From Rhizodiscina lignyota (taxonomy: Eukaryota; Ascomycota; Dothideomycetes; Aulographales; Rhizodiscinaceae): 64,000 nt of DNA. Of the stretch, positions 1 to 11,808 are shown in pieces. Positions within the stretch are counted from its first letter, which is position 1; every line of letters starts with the position of its first letter. The position numbers were made by a program, and so were the translations under genes. The stretch lies in contig ML978122.1 in the NCBI GenBank assembly GCA_010015805.1, positions 964,453 to 1,028,452 of the forward strand. The letters are read 5' to 3'. The notes beneath the pieces are model-generated. The model saw nothing but the letters and a program-made list of their open reading frames with translations, had not been told where the DNA came from and did no database searches.

Positions 1-450
1 GTGAGATAGATGACATGCGAGCGTATGTGAGATACCAGAGACGTCTAAGTTTAGCAGGTCGAGTTGAAGGGAGTGAGTTTGGAGTTGAATGCCAAGCTCT
101 GCTCTAAACGTGGATGAAACTCCCGGGGGGACCCACAAACAATAGAACTCGTCATTGGCTAAGCCCGTTCCGTGCGACTGAGGCGGATGGATCATCATAT
201 GCCTTGTTTTTAGCGGCCTTCATTATAGATTTATCCGAGAGAACAATGTCATTCCTCCCTTTATATGTTTTGACCCGAGAACAGGCATATAGAAAGCATC
301 CTGTTGCAAGTGCGGATGCTATGTGATCTGGTCGCGACGAGAGTGTAAGCACCTACAATGAGATCCCTAAACGGGAGATCTTCTTGTGTAGGAGATCAAG
401 ATATCCCATCAATACTACACTGAGACTTTCGCGAAGCTCTCCTGCCAAGG
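1..450. other. Left-edge flank downstream of the F-box gene
   Basis: The stretch contains only short open frames in several phases, none resembling a known protein. It should hold the 3' untranslated end and polyadenylation region of the minus-strand F-box gene. I see no RNA gene or repeat. Confidence 0.5.
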
Positions 451-2412
451 TTACACGATTGTGCCAGCTCTTCTCGGGTTCTCAACCGACTCGATCTGCC
501 AAGAACATTGTTCTCTACGCCATAGAGTGCCGCTCTTCCCAGAATCCTCGCCGTGCGGCTCTACTCGCATGAATGGGTCGAATGCTATGAGTACAATGTC
601 TCCAATGTGATCGGATTCGGATCTCGCACGCGCCGGTCGAATCATGTAAACAAGGCTCCTTTCGTCGGAGATACCAGACACATGCATAGAACAGTAGTTG
701 GAGGGGGAAACAGTCGGATCAGTGCGGGGGTTGAGGATCTGGTGGCGACTGTCTGCTTCCTGGGGGCTAGGTGCAAGAGGTGGCCAGAGGTTGATGCGAG
801 AGTAGCTATAGAGCCTTCTGGCTGCATCTCTGGCTGATGCATCTGGGTTCAGCGTGATCGTTTGGTAGTTTCGTTCTGAGTTCTCCCATGACATATCTCT
901 CCGGGCTCCAATTCGAAGTCGTAGACATCCATTTGGTGATAATGGGCAGCATTCCGTATCCTCAACGAGATCGAGAAAAGTGCTGCACGACATGTTATAT
1001 GTGCGGAATTTGGTTTTTGCAAGGATGAAAGAGCGAGCTTCGTTTTTTGCGAACTCCTCGTGCACTTGGTGTGGCTGTCGTGGTTCGGACGGGATGTAGT
1101 GCGGGTTGTTCTCGCTTCCGATGACGTTGACGAACAGGTCGCCGGCTGGATACAGAGCAGTCTCTGAAGAGTTGGCTCCCGTAGCGGATCCAGCAGCTTC
1201 GCCTTCTTCCTCTTCTATGATCTTCTCGGGGAACCATATGTGCTGCGTGTAGAATGTCCGGGATTGCTTGCTTCCACCATCTAGCCATTCTCGACGGGAT
1301 TCGCAGATGATTAATTCATTTGTCCGCTCATCCACCTGCAAACTCAAATCGGTCCAAAGGTCATGAATCGGTCCCTCCGCATGCTCTCGCCGGAATATCT
1401 TTGTATTTACCTCCACTGCTTTTCGATCGGGTTTGTCAAGAGGAAAGCGGAAGACGGTATACAATGATGTCCAATCCACCTCCTCGACTGTGAAAGATGT
1501 CTGATTAGAGAGTGCATAGAAGTAGCCGTCATGAATCTGAAACGTAACAGTTGTGCCAATCTCCGAGCCCACGAAATCTTCGAGCTGCATATAATTATCT
1601 TGAGGCAGAGTATGCGTCTTCTTTAATCCAGTTCCCCGAATTACCCACTCATGATGTCCGCGAGTTCCAAGTCTGGAATGAGTGCCATAGTATAGGTAGT
1701 TGCTGTCATTCCGAACGAACAGTTTATCTCTAGATTCGAGCTGCCGGACAAGCGGGGGCCTGGTGATAGTACCGGACTTGCTAAAACTAAGTACGACTAG
1801 CAACTTCTCTTCTTCTTCTTCTTCCTCGCTCTCTTCTTCGCTGTCTTCGCTGTGGAGTCCAAGAGAAAGAATGGCATGGCTGTAGTGCAAAAGCTCAATA
1901 GCGTAATGCTCATAACGCATACAATAGCCCTTCGATTTGAGCATCTCCATCACCATGATGCTGATTGGAGGCCTCTCGTGGTAGTGGAGATTCTGAATGG
2001 TGATCTTGTCGCCTTCCAACAGCGTGCACAAGACACCTTGCTCGTAGATGAATTGAGTGCCTTGGCCAATTACACATGCTGAAAACGGATCTCCAGCAGA
2101 GAATGCTGCTTTGCGCAAGTATATTCGTTGTAGAGCATCTTGCCAAGTCAGCTTACCATTCCTCGCTAACTTGGCCTCGTTGGAGAAATTTGCGGAAGTC
2201 TGTAGAATTCAGATATTACCATCAGCACGTGATCAATGCTTTCATTAAAGGGAATGACATACCTCGACGGTTTTGCGGCATAATGTCGACTCTCTAAGGA
2301 TTGATCCCAACTGCCTGCAAGCCTTCCCAACTCGTACGACGTCCTCAAGGCTGAGATAAGAAATGATGACAAAATGTATATCGAAAGGAATTGTGTCGAG
2401 ACTTGGAGGCAT
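451..2412 (-). CDS. F-box protein, fungal long-tail family
   Basis: Two exons: 2412..2263 and 2199..451, with a 63-base intron (GTATGT donor, CTACAG acceptor, CTGAT branch); 632 residues. The first 50 codons encode the F-box: MPPSLDTIPFDIHF, then a YLSLEDVVRVGKACRQL core, which normally binds Skp1 in an SCF ubiquitin ligase. The long exon carries a block I know from Pezizomycotina F-box proteins (VRQLESRDKLFVRNDSNYLY, then EWVIRGTGL, SNQTSFTVEEVDWTSLY and a REWL motif), which probably forms a substrate-recognition domain. An acidic run (EDSEEESEEEEEEE) lies near residues 168-181. A frame open only to 2118 would miss the F-box. The ATG at 2412 is the only start that preserves the F-box frame. 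The substrate is unknown. The F-box assignment is firm; the function of the long domain is inferred from family resemblance. Confidence 0.88.
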
Positions 2413-3628
2413 TTATGAGAGGACTTCGGTAAGCGTGATCATGAATGCCATCGTTTGAGCCCTCTGTGCAATGATTTGGTTCGCTTTTCGTGATCGAGTC
2501 TTAACGTCATGAAGGCTTCAGCTGAACATAACGTGACGAGTCTATCGTGCGGTTGAGAGAATGAAGTTAAAGATTGTGCATACTCAGATGGTGTGAATGT
2601 AATCAAATTGTCGAATGAGAGACAGATGTGTTGAATGAGCCATTTCTTGCCTTGCAGGGTGTCGGGCCTTAAATCGTTCTGAGACTCGTAGCAAGGCTGA
2701 AGAATTCGCAGAGCCTCATGTGTCAACAAGTTTTGCCCCGGGCACACAAGGCACATTCTATGCTGTGAGGTGTCATCACCTCTTTGGACAAGGTTCGCCG
2801 AATCGCTAGCTGCAACCTGTCTGGCATGCAGTCGGGCGTAGCTTGCTGCTGAGGGGACGGGAGGACATAAGCGGAAGTACAGCATCGTCTCGGTCAGACG
2901 AGCTTTGCAAATGATCAGCTCAGCCCGACTGGATCCGAAATTGGTACAAAGGGCGATTCGCTGTGATTGAGGCTCTGCTGGACGTATTGTTGCGAGGAGT
3001 TGCCATCAGACGTCCGCAAAGACCACTCATGCGGCTCTGCGATGGTAAACATCCAGGCTCACCGACCCGCAGGGGCCCAAACTCAGCAGCACAAGCACCG
3101 TTTTCAGCTTAGCTCGAGATCTAAGGGTAATGAATAACGGCTCATGTTGTGTTACCCAAGGCTGAGAATGCGGCTCTGCAAGCATTTTCAAGGAAAAAGC
3201 AGTGTGGGGTGCTCCGGTGAATCTTGGAAATGAGACTTAGTGTGGTACGAGGCAAGGCTGGCAGAAGCTAGCAAATACGGGGATTCTTCACTATGCAGGA
3301 CGGGGCAGCGCATCCGATTTGTCCATCGACAAGTTCAAATATGCGCGAATGACGCGCAATAAATGTCCGCGTTAGGAATCCGCATTTAGAGCGATATGAC
3401 TGGCTACGTAAGAGCGTAAGAGCCTCAAAATTCTTAGCGTGATATGCACTAGTAACCGGACATCCTAGTAATTCTTACCACGATGGTGATCTAGCCCATT
3501 ACCCCTTCATATCAAACATGTATCTCAAGCCATAGCAGTCCTCGGCCAGTCAGCCAACCCCGCTCGCTGCATCAAGGTGAAACGAAAGCCTAAAATGCGA
3601 ACCATATGTATTAGCCATCCCATTCAGC
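2413..3628. other. Intergenic, promoter side of the F-box gene and 3' flank of PIF1
   Basis: About 1.2 kb between two minus-strand genes. It should include the F-box promoter and the PIF1 3' UTR. One 148-codon minus-strand frame (2885..2439) ends 27 bases upstream of the F-box ATG, but it has no recognisable motif and may be leader sequence. No repeat or RNA gene seen. Confidence 0.4.
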
Positions 3629-6461
3629 CTATCCATAAGCGGCCATAGCCTCCTCTTCCTCTCTAAAGTCTCCCTCGGCGTAGATACTTTCATAATCTTC
3701 AGCCTCAACCCCATCCAGTCTCTGATCACGCGAGACAGTCTTCTTCCGTCCCACATTCTCCGCTCTTGACAAGCCCGCATAGAAGCTCCGCACCTTGTCA
3801 TGAGCCACCACCTTTTTCGGGTCGAAGTTGAGCACCTGCAACCCCGCCATTGAGGTTGCACGACTCAGGGCGACGTACGCCTGACCCTTCTCAAACACAC
3901 GCCCGAGATTGACCTTGACACGCTCGAGTGTTTGTCCTTGTGCCTTGTGGATGGACAACGCCCAAGCCAAGATGAGGGGAACCTGAGACCGCGAGGCCTG
4001 GACTTCGCCATTCGGTAGTTCGACCTTCCAAGTCTCTCTTTGGCACAGCAGCTCACGCTCGACGCCGTCGTTCAAGGTGAATCGGACAAGTGGATAGAGC
4101 AGATTGGTGCCAGCCATAAGCCGATCCCCAGCGGCGCTCCGCTTCAGAGCCTCATTCTCCGCATTGTCGTCGAGCGAACCGCCGCTCTTGAACCTCTCTT
4201 CATTCTCGGTGTAGCGTGCAAAAGTTTGCTCGCTCATGAACGCCGAGACCCTTCCGAGAGAGCCATTGACAAGTTGGTCATCAATATTCTTAATCAGCAT
4301 CACCTGAGCACCTTTCTTCAGCTCAATTCGTTCTGGCGCCATGCAGTTCGCTAGCAGCTTCGTTCGCTGCGTGATATCGGTTATTGAGCCTCCGTCTCGT
4401 GCATCAAAGACCTGAACGCCACCGTGAAGCGTTTTCATGCGCGTGCTGTTTGCAGACTCAACTTCTGCACGCGTTGGGAACCTTTGCTCACGAGTCAGTA
4501 TCACTGCAATATCCAGCTGACCAGAAAGGGGTTGGGTCTCACAGCTCGGTAGCCTCCATGTCATCCTCAAAGCTCAGATCCCTATTCATCTCTTTGAATC
4601 TCCTTATGGACTCAGACGTCAAGCGGCCTTCTCGCATCTCATTTAGCATCCTGGCAAATTCGGGATCCTTCTGTCTGAAAACGTGATGCAGGCCGATAGT
4701 GTGCTCTATCGTTGTGTTCCAAGTGGCAGCATCAAAGGCGAACTTGGCTTGCTTTCCATAGTCTGGCACCGGCGGAAGTTGAAAGAAATCTCCTGTGATA
4801 ACAAGCTGGATGCCGCCAAAGGGTCGGCCATTGTTTCGGAGTCTGCGGGCGAGCTCTTCCAGCTTGTCGAACAGGTCACCGTCAACCATAGAGATTTCAT
4901 CAACAACGAGAATTTTCGTGCGCATCCATCGATTCTTTGCTTTTTGGTTTCTCCTGATCTTCTTGGCCAGTTCCTCTACCGGCTCTTTGCCCAGTCCAAT
5001 ACCAGCGAAGCTGTGCAGTGTCACTCCTCCAACATTGCAAGCTGCCAGTCCTGTAGACGCAGTAACAGCTACCCGATCTGGCTCCTTGACGTACTTCTTG
5101 CGAAGAACGGCAATGATCTCGCGCAGTAGCACGGACTTTCCAGTACCTGCTGAACCTGTGAAGAATACGCTCTTGTTCTTCTCAACGACCAGGTTGAGCA
5201 CGTGGCGTTGTTCTTCGCTGAGGAAGACTCGGGAAATTTGTTCTTTCTTGGGCTTCCCCGTAATGGTCGGTGGGGCAGCATCAGATTTCTTTTTGCTCGC
5301 TTGTCGCAACGCCTTCTGTTGCTCCTTAACGGCGCTTGCAGTTGTGGTCCAGGGGTAGGCAGCGCCCTTTCCATTCTTTGCCGCTGGTGTTGATGCTCCT
5401 GCGCTTCTACGATAAACGTCTCTTGTAGAATCCTGCTCATCCACATCTTGTGCATCGTCCGTTGCCCATGGAAGTGCTCGTCTCTTCTTCTTCGGTCGGG
5501 CCACTTCCTCAATGTCTTGCCTTGCAACTGGCTCTGCAGGTTTATACGAAAACTGTTTCAGGTTCGGCGGCTTTCGCATGTGCTCCAACGGTGATGAGGA
5601 CCATGGTAATGCTTCCTCCGTCTCTTGAGGGTTGGCGCGCTTAGCCCTCGCTGTCGGCAGAAGTTGATCTTCAGGGTTATAGCGGCCAGCCGCCGTCCCT
5701 GCCGTCGACAGCAACTGAGAGACATATCCTGAATCAGCCGTTCCAGGACGTATATTATCTAAGTGCGGCGCTTGTCGCTTGAGCGTTGGGTATACGACAG
5801 GAGGGGGCATGGCGGACGATGCAGAGACCTGCGGAAGCTCTGGGTAGTACACAGTGCCTTTCCCCGCCGGATCCTCGACATCCAAGTCGAGGTCGCTCTC
5901 GAAATCATTCTCGTCAAAGAAGATGCTCGACTTTGAATTGGAAGCACCCCCTTTGACAGGTGACGCGTCGTCAATCAGTATCGGATCGTTCAGTGAATTT
6001 TTCGAGAATGAGCTCCCTGATAAAGCCTTTGCCAATCCACTTGCTCCGCACTTCGAGCCATTCTGTGCATTCTGCTGCGCAGTGCTGTATGAATTTGTCG
6101 GCGCTCGGGGTTTAACGACGTTGGCGGAGCCTATAGAGAGAGGACCTTTCAGGGTTTGGTGAGTACTCGCGTGCTTCGGTAAGCTTTCGGCAGGCACTGG
6201 AGGGCTGGAGGAGAACAGCTGCTGCGATAAGGTCTTCTTGGCACCATTGTTGGCATCGTGCTTTTTCACGGCATTCTGGAACATTGTCGCACGATTCGGT
6301 CGCGTCGATGTCGACTTGTGAAGGTGAGAGGGACGCGTCTGGTGTGAAAAGATGGAGAGGCGTGACACTGCTCTGCTGCGACTAGGGCCCAGCAGCATAC
6401 AGCACACAATGATCAAGGAAAAGATGAAATAGAGGAAGCACCAGTTGCAACATGTAGGCAT
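3629..6461 (-). CDS. pif1: PIF1-family 5'-3' DNA helicase
   Basis: Two exons: 6461..4543 and 4481..3629, joined across a 61-base intron (GTGAGA donor, CAAAG acceptor) to read [16 protein letters not shown], a PIF1-family sequence. The product is 923 residues from the first ATG or 864 from Met60 (6284). Helicase motifs are intact: Walker A GSAGTGKS (436-443), Walker B VVDEIS (519-524), GDFFQLPPV (557-565), and the C-terminal [13 protein letters not shown] and [11 protein letters not shown] motifs. PIF1 enzymes unwind G-quadruplexes and R-loops, remove telomerase and maintain mitochondrial DNA. The first 400 residues look disordered and contain a basic NLS-like RPKKKRR (322-328), LPW-type repeats and a SUMO-interaction-like ILIDD. 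The 59 residues before Met60 are Arg/Ser-rich with a hydrophobic start, compatible with mitochondrial targeting. Which start is used cannot be decided here. Confidence 0.93.
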
Positions 6462-7249
6462 AGGCGCGTCTCGAGTACGACGCTTTGGTGTCGTTTACGG
6501 TCCCACATCGGGTGACGCGACTAAAGTCCTCGCCAAGAGTTCAAACACGTGCGCGTTGACAGGGATGAGGGACGAGATCCATCCATTGTCGCATCACTTC
6601 ATTGCAAATGGCCAATTGGCTTTGGAGCAGACGGTAAAGCCAGCTTCTGGATCAATCAGTGCAAACTTTTTACTTTGTCTGAGCTTGTGCTTCTTTACAA
6701 TCCATTCCTTTGCTCCACCCCCATTCACCATCCTTGCACAGCACTCCAGAGGTATACCGTATTTCAAACGACTTGCAACAGCAATTTTCAAGGCGAAGAC
6801 GTAGTGCCAGAGGGTCACCACGGCCTAGACGATGGAAAAAGGAGGAGGAAACCGGAAACTCGACCCTCGAATCAATCTGAAGAGCATGGGTATGAGGTAG
6901 AGTACGGCACACGAATGAAATTAACGCCAGCTTTTTAGAAACCCATACTGAGAGACACATCATTACACGCAATAAATGCCCACCAAACCAGAGCTATTGC
7001 AGCAAAAAGAGCAGAGCCAGAAACGAGGAGTGAGCAAGCCGGACTACCTTGACAATCTCTGCACAGCCGTGAGAACAAATGAAAGGGACCAGTGCCTAAT
7101 CGAAAGAGTGACGGAGGGCGAGAACGGCCCAGCAAACGAATTCCCTCCATGACGCTGACGCACAAAACCCAAATTTATCCAAGCGGTGAGCCACTGCCTA
7201 TAACCCGAAGCCTTTTCGATGAACCCGTTTTGTTATAAGGCTCGAAGCT
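6462..7249. other. Intergenic between PIF1 and the PUB1-like gene
   Basis: Both neighbours are on the minus strand, so this 0.8 kb holds the PIF1 promoter and the PUB1-like 3' UTR. The open frames here are short, overlapping and unlike any protein I know. Confidence 0.5.
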
Positions 7250-9094
7250 TTAGCCCTGATAGCCACCGTAAGCGTTGTTGAAGTTGCCGGCATTTGGCGG
7301 CTGCTGAGGCCACTGTCCGCCTTGTTGGCCACGACCGTAGCCACCTGGACCGTTGGGAGTCATTGGCTGATACGGTTGAGCGGGCATGCCTGGTCCACCA
7401 AAGCCTCCCTGGTTCTGCTGGAAGGGCTGTCCGCCAGGAGTAGCACCTAGAGGAGTAGCACCTGATCCATTAGTTAGCGAATGCGAGGATTCCACGATCT
7501 AGATACGGGTACGTACCTTGAGGAGACATTGCGCCAGGACCTCCATACTGCGGGAAGAACGTGCTGGGAGTCTGGGGGTAGGCAGAGTTGGGTACGCCCT
7601 GGGCTGGGGAGAAGGCGTCGAACTGGCCGGTCGGAGGACGATCTTTGCCCCACTACAGAATTAATTAGCGACCTGACAGGAAAGTCATTTGGAAAACGTA
7701 CGCTGCACTTGAGAGGGCGGCCGTTGACATTGTAACCATTCAGCTGACAGATTGCCATGGCGGCATTCTCGTGCGTATCCATCTTGATGAAAGCAAAGCC
7801 GCGATCGGACTGGAAGCGGGTCTCAGTAACATAGCCGAAGTTCTGGAACAAGGGGACGAGATCGGTCTGGGCCGTGTACGGCGTGAGGTTGCCGACGTAG
7901 CAAGTAGTCTGCCACTGCGGGGTCTGCGCGACAACCATGTCGTAACTCTGAATACCGTGAGTGGGGAAATGGTGATGCCCGTAAGGCGTAGTCGGAGTCA
8001 TGCCCATTGAGGCCATGGCTTGCTGCTGCGAGATCGAAGGCTGTCCCTTCTGATTCGCCCAATTGCAACGAATTGCACGAGATCCAAGCCACTCGCCATC
8101 CATGGAGCTGAGCGCCTTCTCGGCCTCAGCGCGGTCCCTGAACGCAACAAAGCCGTATCCTCGAGATCGACCCGTCTTCATGTCCCACATGACGCGAGCC
8201 TCAGACACGCCGCCGAAGGCAGAGAAGGCTTGAAGAAGGACCTCATCGTTAACCTCATTAGAGAGATCGCCCACAAAGATGTGGAAATGGTTCGACGTGT
8301 CTTCCTTGCTGGAGTTATTCGACTGATAGGCCCAGTTGACGCGGATTTCCTGCGAGCACCTGTCAGCTTGATGGTCCCACACCAAAAGAATATCCTGCAT
8401 ACGTACCGCCTGGTGAATTCTCCGGCCGTTGAGAGTCTGCATGGCTCGCTCTGCAGCACCTGGGTCGTCGTATTCGACAAATCCGTAGTTGAAACCCTTT
8501 GACTGATACTTAGAGTGTGAGTCCAACTAGTACGCAGGGGCAGTGAAGTAAGTTCATAAAACAAAACAGAAGCAAAATCAAAACAAACGCGCGGGAAATT
8601 AAAGCACGTCATGACCGCAGACAGCGCAAGGCAGCCACGCCAGCTGCGGCTATCATCGGTCGCTACGCGCCATGTGTTACGCTAAAGAAGTGGGAAGAAA
8701 TCGGGGAATAGCTCACCGCACTCACATTTTTGTCAGGGATGATTTTCACACTCTGAACGTGGCCAGTCGTCTCGAAGATTTGACGCAGAACTTCCTCAGT
8801 GACGCGGGGATCCAAGCCCCCGACATATAGAGCGCGTTTGTTCGGCTCGGGGGCCGCGCGACGCACGAATCCGCCCGCACTTGTGGGGGACATTACGTTG
8901 CCCGACATGGGAGAGGAGATGGCAGTGGGAATGGGGTTCGTGTTCTGCGGAATGATGACGGGAGGGAGCGGAGGGGGCATCATCTGAGACGGATTGCCCT
9001 GGCCATTGCTCTGGCCGTTGTTCTCGTAGCCAGGCGCTCCCGCCGTCGAAGGGGGCGGGAGATTCGCCGGCGCAGCAGCGGCACTGTCAGACAT
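7250..9094 (-). CDS. pub1: Three-RRM poly(U)/AU-rich RNA-binding protein (PUB1/TIA-1 type)
   Basis: Five exons: 9094..8726, 8526 (or 8502)..8407, 8349..7702, 7652..7517 and 7461..7250; 494 residues, or 486 with the alternative acceptor. RRM1 has RNP2 ALYVGGL and RNP1 KGFNYGFVEY; RRM2 has FHIFVGDL and RSRGYGFVAF; RRM3 has TCYVGNL and RGFAFIKM. The spacing and the glycine/glutamine-rich tail (GGYGRGQQGGQW) are typical of fungal PUB1/Csx1-like and TIA-1 proteins, which bind poly(U) and AU-rich mRNA, affect mRNA stability and join stress granules. Introns 2-4 are 57, 49 and 55 bases; intron 4 has a GCTAAC branch. Intron 1 is longer, about 200 bases. The prion-like tail suggests condensate formation, an inference from composition. 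Assignment to the TIA-1/PUB1 group is firm. Confidence 0.92.
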
Positions 9095-10238
9095 GGCGGA
9101 TGGAATTCCTTAGTGTTTGTCGACGGGAAGTTGCGTGTCGACGGATTTCGCGCGTGCGAGTCGGTCGATGCGAAGTCGAGAAGAAAGGCCGAGTATAAGC
9201 GGTCTCGAGCTGTGAAGCGAAACAGGAACACCCGGACACGTGAAGTGAACACAGCGGAGAACCGTACAACACAGAAGCCGGCGACGCTGGAGAGGCGCTT
9301 GTCGCAGGCGACCGAGGCGACTACGTGCGATGGCGAAAATGGAGGGGATGCGGCGGGCTGTAAAACTGGTAAAAGCAAAGCGCAGCGGAATACCAGAGTA
9401 AAGCAGGTAAGGAAACCGACTAGGAAAGAGGAAAAGGAGACAAAAGCAGACGAAGGAAAGATTCCCAACGCCGCGAACGACGGGTTTGTGTTGGAGTTGA
9501 GGTGTGGATTGGTAAGTGAAGCAGGCTCTGTGACGGGCAGCGAGAGAGAAATAGTTTTGGTCGTTCGCGCGCGAGGCAGCGGCCCCCATTCCACATTGGC
9601 GCTAGCGCGGTGCCGCCAAGCTCCTCCGACTGGGCCAGCGCTGGCTGGTTATCGGTGAGGCCAGAGCACTCAGCACGTCTGACCCTGCGACATCCTGATA
9701 CTGATACCACGGCTGGGGCGAGCCCCCGGTGGAGTCTGCATTAGCCACATCTCTTAAGTCGTGCTTAAATTCTCCAGCGCTGCTTCCACCTATTCGCAGC
9801 TATACCACAGCGCTGCGCTGCGTGTGCCCGAGACAGCCACCCCAGCGCTGCCACATGAGCCATCACATCTCGGCGCCCCCGCACGGAACGGCTCATATTA
9901 GGCGTCGGGAATCGGGGTATCCAGTCGGCCGGAAGCAGATCGTCTAGCTCTGGCGACTCGGAGACCAACCTGACTTGCTTGCAGCGAGTGAGCATCTCGT
10001 ATAGCCAAAACGTTATCATCCCAATCATCGCGAACCACTGTCTTATACCCGCGTCTTACTTCAGACGCTACACGCTATCAGTGAGAGAGGCGCTCACGCC
10101 TTTCCCTTTGCGGCCTCCACTCCGTTTTGCTTCGTCTTCCATCGAAGGTTATTGCCATCTTCTGTGCAATTTCCCCAAGCAGTCAGCATATCGAACGACG
10201 AATTGCCGACTCACCACCTCCTGTAGGCTGTCGCCGGC
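9095..10238. promoter_or_regulatory. Divergent promoter region, PUB1-like gene and coiled-coil gene
   Basis: About 1.1 kb between two genes transcribed away from each other, so it must carry both promoters. The 400 bases next to the PUB1-like start are purine-rich on the plus strand, which would give a long pyrimidine-rich leader. Long open frames here on both strands have no recognisable motif and are treated as chance. No TATA box stands out. Confidence 0.4.
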
Positions 10239-11359
10239 ATGGCGCAACCAAATCCAGCGCCTCAAAACTCTCTCGACCTGCTGCAGGCCATGCTGAATGG
10301 CGTCCTCGTCGAAATTGGTCGCGCGTTCGACAGCCCTGCCAAGAAGAACCCGAGCAACATTGCGCAGAACAGAGGCCAGATACAGCTGGTCATTACAGGC
10401 TTCAAAAACGGCTTTCACGATGCTCTTGACGAGCTGGAGGCGGAATTGGTATGTTGTTCTTCTCCTTCGCTCTCATGATATTGTGGACACGCTTGCCAAT
10501 ACTCGCACAGGAGGCAGCCCGAAACGTGATGCGCAGAGACATGGCCATCCATATCGAGAAGCGCAAGCAGCAGGAAGAAGAGGAGATGGCAAAGCGACAG
10601 CGCGCAAACACAGTTAAACAGGCAGCGCCTCTGCCATCTGCGAAAGCCGCCTCTGACGTGGTCATGATAGATGCGCCTACCGCAGAAGCGGCCAATGGAA
10701 CCATCAAGAAGGATCTTGATCAACCTCCACTCTCATCCACCGGACTTAATGGTACCAGTAACCAAAATGGAGACACCAATTCGAAGTCGATGGACGTCTC
10801 CAACGGACTCGATAACGCGGGCCAAGCCATAGCACCAGCAGCGACGTCTAACGTGAAGCCCGAACCAATCAACACGGAGACCCAGCCCGTCTTCGACCTG
10901 GATGACTCTGCAAACACCGGTGGCCCCAAGGACTTGTACTTCGACAGCATGTTCGAGGATCCCGATGGCGACGGTGGCGCTTCTCCAGGCGGCGACATGG
11001 ACTTCCTCCGGGGACTGGAGACGTACGCGGATCTGGGCAACGACATGGACATCTCTGCCGATACCGGTGCAGTAGACAACGTGATGGACAACGCGATGAA
11101 CGCAAACGCCTTCGACACGATGTTGAATACTGGCAACGATGGCGCCCAGGACGAAGATGTGGGTGTTATTGTGAATGCAAATGCGAATGCGCAGGGCGCT
11201 GTGGATGAGACGGGTGGTGACGCTGAGCAGCAAGGCGAGGGCGAGCAAGCAGAGAAGGATCCCTTTGAGGACCTGTTCTCGTTCGACGGTCTTGTTGGAG
11301 ATGGCGGAGAAGGCAACGATTATTTCGACAATGAGCTGTTTGGTTTGGACCCGAACTGA
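10239..11359 (+). CDS. Coiled-coil protein with acidic tail; possible Mediator-type subunit
   Basis: Two exons: 10239..10448 and 10511..11359 (62-base intron, GTATGT to CACAG); 352 residues. I do not recognise the family with certainty. Residues 10-90 are helical, with NSLDLLQAMLNGVLVEIGRAF, then FHDALDELEAELEAARNVMRRDMA, running into a charged coiled coil (EKRKQQEEEEMAKRQR). The rest is low-complexity and acidic, with asparagine/aspartate-rich stretches and a DPFEDLFSFDGL to FDNELFGLDPN end resembling an acidic activation surface. The short N-terminal helical hairpin plus acidic tail is reminiscent of small Mediator tail subunits such as Med2, but this is a weak resemblance. The gene model is good: the splice restores frame and the coiled coil crosses the junction. 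Confidence 0.72.
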
Positions 11360-11808
11360 TTTGGATCCTTTGGCGTCTCTTAACTCTTGGCTGACCTTGA
11401 TTTCTCACAGAAGCGTCCATATTGGCTGCTTTGTGAGGAGGAACTGGCATGGCTGGCACAATTTCTGCGAAGGCTTATGATTAAAGTTGGGAAATGCTAC
11501 TAGGGAGCGTGGGAAGTGTGGTTATGATTGGGCCGTTGGATTGGCAGTTTGAAGTCGAACGTCGTAAAGGCCTTAGATAGGCTACGTAGACATTGCAAGG
11601 GTGTTGAGCATACAGTACAATAGCCATAGATGCCTCCGCACTTGTTACTCAGCATAGAGATTCAGATAGAATAGGCGTGATGATGAACGATAGTACATTG
11701 AATACTACTCTGTCCTATGGTTCATTGTGGAATCCTCTGCAACTTAACATATACTAATATCCAACCACCCATTTCTCTGCCATCAGGCGACCCTCCACAT
11801 CCTTCCTC
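11360..11808. other. Convergent 3' intergenic region
   Basis: The stretch lies between the ends of two converging genes and should hold both 3' UTRs. The sequence is moderately AT-rich. Nothing else seen. Confidence 0.5.

Noticed and set aside
2439-2885. 148-codon minus-strand open frame just upstream of the F-box gene
   Set aside because: No motif, no family resemblance, and its position fits a leader or promoter. Kept as a note under the intergenic entry only.
9113-9658. 181-codon plus-strand frame in the PUB1-like promoter
   Set aside because: Low-complexity Lys/Glu/Arg-rich, overlapped by open frames on the other strand; looks like purine-rich leader DNA.
10451-10510. Hydrophobic start MLFFSFALMILWTRLP as a signal peptide for the acidic coiled-coil gene
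   Set aside because: It is the intron of that gene read through; the splice joins a continuous coiled coil.
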